64,000 bases of DNA from the NCBI RefSeq assembly GCF_014635345.1, contig NZ_BMCU01000002.1, positions 1,178,001 through 1,242,000 of the forward strand. Reading direction: 5' to 3'. Shown piece after piece: positions 59,582-64,000 of this stretch; the first letter of the stretch is position 1, and each line of letters opens with the position of its first letter. Under the pieces are notes generated by a model. That model was not told the origin of the DNA and did no database searches. It saw only the letters and a program-made list of their open reading frames with translations. The stretch is from Rhodococcoides trifolii. Its GTDB lineage: Bacteria > Actinomycetota > Actinomycetes > Mycobacteriales > Mycobacteriaceae. Position numbers and translations under genes: made by a program.

Positions 59582-60022
59582 GTGCCTTCGCTCGACGAAC
59601 TTGCGCCGATACTCGGTCAGTGGCGGACATCTGGGGACGTCCGCGACGACGTGGGCGGCATCGAGTCCAGGATCAACGGAACAGACTCGTATCGCACGCT
59701 CCCCGGCGAAGCGTGGATCGCACACGAAGTCGACGTTCGGATCGGCGGCGGACACATCGTTGCGCACGAGTTGATCGGCGGCGAGCATCCCGACGGCGGA
59801 TGGTCGATGCATTCCTTCGACTCGTCCCCCGAACCAGGACTCATGCGGCTCACCGTGCACGAGCCCGGAGTACTGCTTGTCGACGGCGGAGCCGTGCGCA
59901 GCTGGTTCAACGTTCTGGCCGGCCCCGATTTCATGACGACCCGCTGGGAGCGAAGGGTCGGCTCGACATGGGTCACCTGGATGGACATGCGTTTCGATCG
60001 AGTCGCGAGCTCGGTCCGATAG
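59582..60022 (+). CDS. Conserved hypothetical protein (DUF1579-like beta-barrel)
   Basis: 146 aa protein, not firmly recognised. The opening LDELAPILGQWRTSGDV resembles the lipocalin/FABP-like families (DUF1579, nitrobindin) that begin with a LxPLLGxWxG motif; later segments SYRTLPGEAWIAHEVDVRIGG, WSMHSFDSSPEPGLMRLTV and WFNVLAGPDFMTTRWERRV look like alternating beta strands. It may bind a small hydrophobic ligand. GTG start; it follows tetR by 31 bp and may be co-transcribed with it. Confidence 0.6.
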   Translation: MPSLDELAPILGQWRTSGDVRDDVGGIESRINGTDSYRTLPGEAWIAHEVDVRIGGGHIVAHELIGGEHPDGGWSMHSFDSSPEPGLMRLTVHEPGVLLVDGGAVRSWFNVLAGPDFMTTRWERRVGSTWVTWMDMRFDRVASSVR

Positions 60023-60031
60023 CGACCCGGT

Positions 60032-60739
60032 TCAGGCCTGCGGAGCTTCGGAACCCAGCTTGATCAGATCGGCGGCCAACGTCGCGACGGGGGTGTTGTT
60101 GTCCTGGGACAGCTTGGCCAGAAGTGCGAACGCCTGCACGGCGTCGATCCGGTATCGCTCCATCAACATTCCCTTGGCCTGGCCGATCAGATCGCGGGTG
60201 GCCAGTGCCGAGACGAACTGCCGATTCTTGTTCGCGGCGTACAACGCGACTGCTGCGTGGGTGGCGAGCATGGCGCCGATTTCTTCGGACGCGAGATCGA
60301 AGGCGTTCGCTTCCAAGGAGAAGATGTTCAGTGCGCCGAGTGTGTCCTCCCCGGTGTAGAGCTGGAACGAAAGGCTGCTGCGCACACCGATTTCCGCAGC
60401 CCTCGGACCGAACCTCGGCCACCGGGTGTCGGTGGTGAAATCGTCGCACCGAACGAAGACGTCGCGCCGGGCGGCATCGACACACGGGCCCTCCTGCAGT
60501 TCTTCCTGGAGGGAGTCGAGCCGGACCGGAAGCTCGCTCGTGGCGGCATGCGACTCGAAGGACTTGCGGCCCGCGACGACGAGAACATCCGCAGAATTGG
60601 CAGCGTCGATCAACGCGGTCGCGCTGCGGGTGACTTCGGCGAGCGTTTCGTCGACGCTGCTCGGCTTGAAGAAAGTACGCGTGGCCTCGGCGAGTGCCTG
60701 CCCGAGGTGGTAGCCGGTGGAATCGCGATCGATGGACAT
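60032..60739 (-). CDS. GAF-ANTAR RNA-binding antiterminator
   Basis: 235 aa regulator. A GAF domain (about 20-165: SFQLYTGEDTLGALNIFSLEANAFDLASEEIGAMLATHAA) precedes an ANTAR domain (about 175-225: ATRDLIGQAKGMLMERYRIDAVQAFALLAKLSQDNNTPVATLA). ANTAR proteins bind paired hairpins in nascent mRNA and prevent termination; the GAF domain senses an unknown ligand. Start ATG 60739. A 326-bp intergenic region lies upstream, on the side of the DGPF gene. Confidence 0.9.
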   Translation of the reverse strand: MSIDRDSTGYHLGQALAEATRTFFKPSSVDETLAEVTRSATALIDAANSADVLVVAGRKSFESHAATSELPVRLDSLQEELQEGPCVDAARRDVFVRCDDFTTDTRWPRFGPRAAEIGVRSSLSFQLYTGEDTLGALNIFSLEANAFDLASEEIGAMLATHAAVALYAANKNRQFVSALATRDLIGQAKGMLMERYRIDAVQAFALLAKLSQDNNTPVATLAADLIKLGSEAPQA

Positions 60740-61065
60740 CGTGTGGTCCGCCCTGTGTCTTTGTCGGTCGATGAGCACCGTGCGTACGGTGCCGATCCGC
60801 TTCATGAACCCAGGGCACAGTGTCACGGTGTCGCAGTTGTGTCGGTTCACAGTACTGGGTGGACGAATCTGGGCGCGAGCGCAGTCGGTAAACGCTGACC
60901 AAGTAGAGCATGGTCCAGCGAGCGCCGGATTCCCCGCAGGAGGGCTGAGCCGGAGAATGCTCCTCTCCCCGAAGAATTGTGCGAGACGATGTCGAGAACG
61001 CACGGACGGCTCCGTCCCAGGGGCAGATGCAGCCGAACAGGGTGCACCGAACCGAGGAGAACATC
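60740..61065. other. Intergenic region, divergent promoters
   Basis: 326 bp between divergent GAF-ANTAR and DGPF genes. It should contain both promoters. Only a short hairpin GGACG-GCTC-CGTCC near 61004-61017 and an SD GAGGAGA at 61054 before the DGPF ATG were noted; no paired-hairpin ANTAR target could be made out by eye. Confidence 0.4.
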
Positions 61066-61473
61066 ATGGCGAAGTACCTGCTTCTCAAGCACTACCGCGG
61101 CGCTCCGGAGCCGGTGAACAACGTGCCCATGGACCAGTGGACGCAACCGGAAGTCGACGACCACATGCAGTTCATGGCGGACTTCGCGACCAGACTCGAA
61201 GGTACGGGCGAATACGTCGACGGCCAGGCACTCTCCCCCGAGGGAACGTTCGTCCGCTACGACGGGGAGGGTCGACCGCCCGTCACCGACGGCCCGTTCG
61301 CGGAGACGAAAGATCTGATCGCCGGCTGGATGATGATCGACGTCGACAGCTACGAACGGGCTCTGGAACTGGCCGGAGAATTGTCTGCGGCGCCGGGATC
61401 GGGCGGGCGCCCGCTGCACGAATGGCTCGAAATAAGGCCACTGCTCGGTGTTCCGAAGAACGTCACCGACTGA
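61066..61473 (+). CDS. YCII/DGPF-domain protein
   Basis: 135 aa ferredoxin-like-fold protein of the YCII-related (DGPF) family. The defining motif is PPVTDGPFAETKDLIAGW; it begins AKYLLLKHYRGAPEP. It ends exactly where the ECF sigma factor starts (TGA followed directly by GTG), the standard partnership of DGPF proteins with ECF42-type sigma factors, so it is likely a target or modulator of that sigma factor. Start ATG 61066 with SD GAGGAGA. Confidence 0.9.
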   Translation: MAKYLLLKHYRGAPEPVNNVPMDQWTQPEVDDHMQFMADFATRLEGTGEYVDGQALSPEGTFVRYDGEGRPPVTDGPFAETKDLIAGWMMIDVDSYERALELAGELSAAPGSGGRPLHEWLEIRPLLGVPKNVTD

Positions 61474-62625
61474 GTGCGCAGGGTGGACGACTACCTGCTG
61501 CGTGAACTCGCGCCCGCTGTAATCGGTGTCCTCGTCCGTCGCGGAGTCGACTTTGCCGCGGCCGAGGACGCCGTCCAGGAGGCATTGATCGAGGCGTACT
61601 CGTCATGGCCCGACCGGAGGCCGGCCGACCTCAAGGGATGGTTGGTCACGGTCGCCTGGCGGAAATTCCTGGACTCGCACCGGTCCGATGCGGCTCGACG
61701 TGCACGCGAGGAGCGCGTCGAACTCGAACCCGCGCCGGGCGAGACCGAGTCCGCGGACGACACCCTGCAGCTGTTCTTCCTTTGTGCGCACCCGTCTCTG
61801 TCTGCGAGCTCCGCGGTCGCACTGACCCTGCGCGCGCTGGGAGGGTTGACGACGAAGCAGATCGCGCAGGCGTACCTGGTACCGGAAGCAACGATGGCGC
61901 AACGGATCAGCCGGGCCAAACGCACCGTTTCCGGAGTCCGGTTCCGAGAGCCGGGGAGCCTGGACACCGTCCTGCGGGTGCTCTATCTCGTGTTCAACGA
62001 GGGCTACAGCGGTGACGTCGACCTCTCGGCGGAAGCAATCCGACTCACTCGCGAAGTGGCGGCCACCACCGATGACGAGGAGGTGTCCGGGCTCCTTGCC
62101 CTGATGCTCCTGCACCACGCGAGACGATCTGCCCGTACTCACCCCGACGGAACCATCGTCCCTCTCGCAGAACAGGATCGGCGACTCTGGGACACCGCGC
62201 TGATCGCCGAAGGGGTGCGTGTTCTCCAACGCGCGCTCGCTCGCGATCGCCTCGGCGAGTATCAAGCGCAAGCAGCTATCGCCGCGCTCCATGCCGACGC
62301 GTCCCACGTCGACGAGACCGACTGGGCGCAGATCGTCGAGTGGTACGACGAGTTGCTCGACATCACGAAAAGCCCAGTGGTTCAGCTCAACCGCGCGATC
62401 GCCGTCGGTGAGGCAGACGGTCCCGCCGCCGGTCTGAGGGCACTGTCTGAGGTCGATCCGACAATCCCGCGCCTCACTGCTGCCTCGGCGTATCTGAACG
62501 AGAGGGGTGGGAACCTGGCCGCCGCAGCGCAGTTGTACGCCGAGGCTGCCTTGTCGGCCCCGACCCTCGCCGAGCGGCACCACCTGACGCGAGAGGCTGC
62601 GCGCGTCCGGCACCGCAGCCCGTGA
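61474..62625 (+). CDS. ECF42-type RNA polymerase sigma factor with C-terminal TPR extension
   Basis: 383 aa ECF sigma factor. Region 2 is near the N-terminus (AAAEDAVQEALIEAYSSWP, LKGWLVTVAWRKFLD), region 4 at about 110-165 (LTLRALGGLTTKQIAQAYLVPEATMAQRISRAKRTV). The long C-terminal extension (about 170-383; DUF6596/TPR-like, FNEGYSGDVDLSAEAIRLTREV, SPVVQLNRAIAVGEADGPAAGL) replaces an anti-sigma factor in the ECF42 group. It begins with GTG immediately after the DGPF stop codon. Target promoters are unknown; its own operon is the usual one. Confidence 0.92.
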   Translation: MRRVDDYLLRELAPAVIGVLVRRGVDFAAAEDAVQEALIEAYSSWPDRRPADLKGWLVTVAWRKFLDSHRSDAARRAREERVELEPAPGETESADDTLQLFFLCAHPSLSASSAVALTLRALGGLTTKQIAQAYLVPEATMAQRISRAKRTVSGVRFREPGSLDTVLRVLYLVFNEGYSGDVDLSAEAIRLTREVAATTDDEEVSGLLALMLLHHARRSARTHPDGTIVPLAEQDRRLWDTALIAEGVRVLQRALARDRLGEYQAQAAIAALHADASHVDETDWAQIVEWYDELLDITKSPVVQLNRAIAVGEADGPAAGLRALSEVDPTIPRLTAASAYLNERGGNLAAAAQLYAEAALSAPTLAERHHLTREAARVRHRSP

Positions 62626-62654
62626 TCGCGGTGCGTCGGCACGGATGACGAGAC

Positions 62655-63323
62655 TCAGGCCCCCGGCTTCACGCCCGGCGCTCGAACGACCAACGGAACC
62701 GCCGGGAACGCTGCAGCCATCTCGGACCGCGACTTGCGCAGAGCTGCAGTGCCATAACCCTTCTGGCGATGCTCGGGATGGATCCACACGCGAAGATCGA
62801 CCTCGCCGTTCACCAGTTCGCCGAAGACCATGCCGACCTTCTCGGTGCCTTCGACCGCGACGTACCAGACCGCGTCTTCATGGTGCACCCGCGAGAGTGC
62901 CGCGGTGATCTCGTCGTCCAGATCGCCTGCCGCTCCCCCGAGGCCGTCGCCGGAAGCGCCGACATCCTCGAGACGGGCGGCGAAGATGTCACGGTCGGCG
63001 TCGGCGCTGAACGCAGCCAAGGTCAAGTCCTCGCCGGCGCTGGCCGGTCGCTCGGACAGCGTGAAGCTGAGCTGGTTGTTCAGGTCCTCGAGTTCGCTGG
63101 CGTTCTTGCGCCGTTCGTCCTTGGTCAGCTGATCGAAGGACATGCCCATGACGGCCTCACCACCGAGGCGCGAGGTGCCGAGCAGCGCGGCGATGGCCTC
63201 GACGGCGGTGGGGCGGTCGTCCGCCTCGACGATCACGTCGAGCACCTCGTGGCGGCGTTCGAGCGCGGTGAGCAGGGCGTCGGTGATCTCGCGGCGTGTC
63301 GCGGCGTGGTCGTGGTCGGTCAT
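62655..63323 (-). CDS. GyrA-dimerisation-like / GNAT acetyltransferase fusion
   Basis: 222 aa protein with two parts. Residues about 10-90 (REITDALLTALERRHEVLDVI, then GGEAVMGMSFDQLTKDERRK) align well with the dimerisation region of DNA gyrase subunit A, where the matching block reads ALxxLDEVI... QAILDMQLRRLxxLER. Residues about 140-222 are a GNAT domain with HHEDAVWYVAVEGTEKVGMVFGELV, the acetyl-CoA loop IHPEHRQKGYGTAALRKSR and a final strand. The catalytic parts of gyrase are absent. It may dimerise through the gyrase-like helices or acetylate a partner of gyrase; both are guesses. Confidence 0.75.
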   Translation of the reverse strand: MTDHDHAATRREITDALLTALERRHEVLDVIVEADDRPTAVEAIAALLGTSRLGGEAVMGMSFDQLTKDERRKNASELEDLNNQLSFTLSERPASAGEDLTLAAFSADADRDIFAARLEDVGASGDGLGGAAGDLDDEITAALSRVHHEDAVWYVAVEGTEKVGMVFGELVNGEVDLRVWIHPEHRQKGYGTAALRKSRSEMAAAFPAVPLVVRAPGVKPGA

Positions 63324-63428
63324 GGGCGCAAGCCTAGAACAGCGACCGTTCGGGCGACCAGCACGTGTCGAGCCCGAACCGCCGCTACGCGCTGTCGGAC
63401 ACGGAGTCGCGCGCCCTACAGTGAACGG

Positions 63429-64000
63429 GTGCCTTCACCCAAGCCGCTGCGCAAACTGGGATTTCTGACCATCGGGTTGTTCGACGAGAACGATCCGGCT
63501 CGCGGCCACGAGTCGACCCTGGAGATCATCGAACTCGGTGAGCAGCTGGGATTCGACAGCGCATGGCTACGCCACCGCCATCTGCAGTACGGCATTTCCT
63601 CGCCCGTCGCGGTCCTTGCTGCGGCGTCGCAGCGCACCAGTCGGATCGAGTTCGGGACGGCCGTGACGCCGCTGGGCTGGGAGAATCCCGTGCGACTCGC
63701 CGAGGATTTCGCGACGGTCGACCTTCTCTCGAACGGCCGGCTGAACCCCGGAATCAGTGTCGGACCGCCGATGCACTGGGAGCGGGTCAAGGGTGCCCTG
63801 TATCCGGATACCGCTGCCGCGGAAGATTTCTCGTACGAGCGCGTGCAGCGGTTCCTACGTGCCGTCCGCGGCGAACCGGTGAACGACTTCAGCGGCGTCG
63901 AGGGCATCGAAGTGTTCAGCAATCGCGTACAGCCGCACTCGGCGGGCCTGGCAGACCGCGTCTGGTACGGGGGCGCGAGTCTGCGATCGGCGCAATGGGC
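63429..64000 (+). CDS. LLM-class (luciferase-like) flavin/F420 oxidoreductase, truncated by window end
   Basis: First 190 codons of a luciferase-like monooxygenase-family protein; the reading frame is still open at the window end. Visible features are LGFLTIGLFDENDPARGHESTLEIIELGEQLGFDSAWLRHRHLQYG, VAVLAAASQRTSRIEFGTAVTPLGWENPVRLAEDFATVDLLSNGRLNPGISVGP, the usual TIM-barrel strands and flavin/F420 pocket. A substrate cannot be inferred. The GTG at 63429 is chosen because family similarity begins a few residues later. Confidence 0.85.
   Translation, partial: MPSPKPLRKLGFLTIGLFDENDPARGHESTLEIIELGEQLGFDSAWLRHRHLQYGISSPVAVLAAASQRTSRIEFGTAVTPLGWENPVRLAEDFATVDLLSNGRLNPGISVGPPMHWERVKGALYPDTAAAEDFSYERVQRFLRAVRGEPVNDFSGVEGIEVFSNRVQPHSAGLADRVWYGGASLRSAQW

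Overview
The window is high-GC actinobacterial chromosome, most likely from a Rhodococcus-like member of the Mycobacteriales. The evidence is GTG starts and 4-bp ATGA/GTGA gene overlaps, an RbpA gene, F420-type split-barrel oxidoreductases, a mycothiol-type isomerase fold, polyprenol-phosphate-mannose synthase, and a gene order that matches (from memory) the Mycobacterium tuberculosis Rv2049c-Rv2089c region. No tRNA, rRNA, CRISPR array, insertion sequence or prophage was seen.

1-13.6 kb: Xaa-Pro peptidase, a mycothiol-dependent isomerase-like protein, a biliverdin-reductase-like FDOR and an SDR lead into an aerobic cobalamin (corrin ring) block. The forward genes are cobL, cobM and cobK; the reverse operon is cobG-cobH-cobIJ; cobN lies behind a cobalamin riboswitch. 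A decayed DUF222-type gene sits between cobM and cobK. 13.6-23.8 kb: tldE/tldD, a TSUP permease, a NarL-type two-component pair, fxsA, an amidohydrolase and the overlapping envelope genes lnt-ppm1.

24.1-37.6 kb: one 4503-residue NRPS fills the space between ppm1 and rbpA, which are neighbours in mycobacteria. Its layout is C-A-T x4 plus TE. The first module looks like EntF and carries the exact serine pocket. The other three pockets form a related set (DA[LM]FxGx[VI]VK) that I do not recognise. No MbtH, acyl-activating, export or iron-box element is nearby, so the product is unknown.

37.6-49.3 kb: rbpA, a zinc-finger small protein, a UvrA2/DrrC-like ABC ATPase, a VOC protein, a divergent methyltransferase / methyltransferase-PhyH dioxygenase cluster with a 21-bp tandem repeat at the dioxygenase start, an amino-acid permease, a diguanylate cyclase, a RibD-like reductase and a TPM-domain lipoprotein.

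49.3-49.7 kb: a gene-free gap with two copies of a 53-bp palindromic repeat and, at 49626-49653, a close match to the actinobacterial dif site. The window therefore probably contains the replication terminus where XerC/D resolve chromosome dimers.

49.7-64 kb: small self-regulated units follow, each a regulator with its target: ArsR-SRPBCC, MerR with SnoaL-SDR, and TetR with a TetX-like monooxygenase. Also present are a KefB-type antiporter, a PAS-GAF-GGDEF-EAL protein, a GAF-ANTAR protein, a DGPF protein with an ECF42-type sigma factor, a GyrA-like/GNAT fusion, and the start of a luciferase-like oxidoreductase cut by the window edge.
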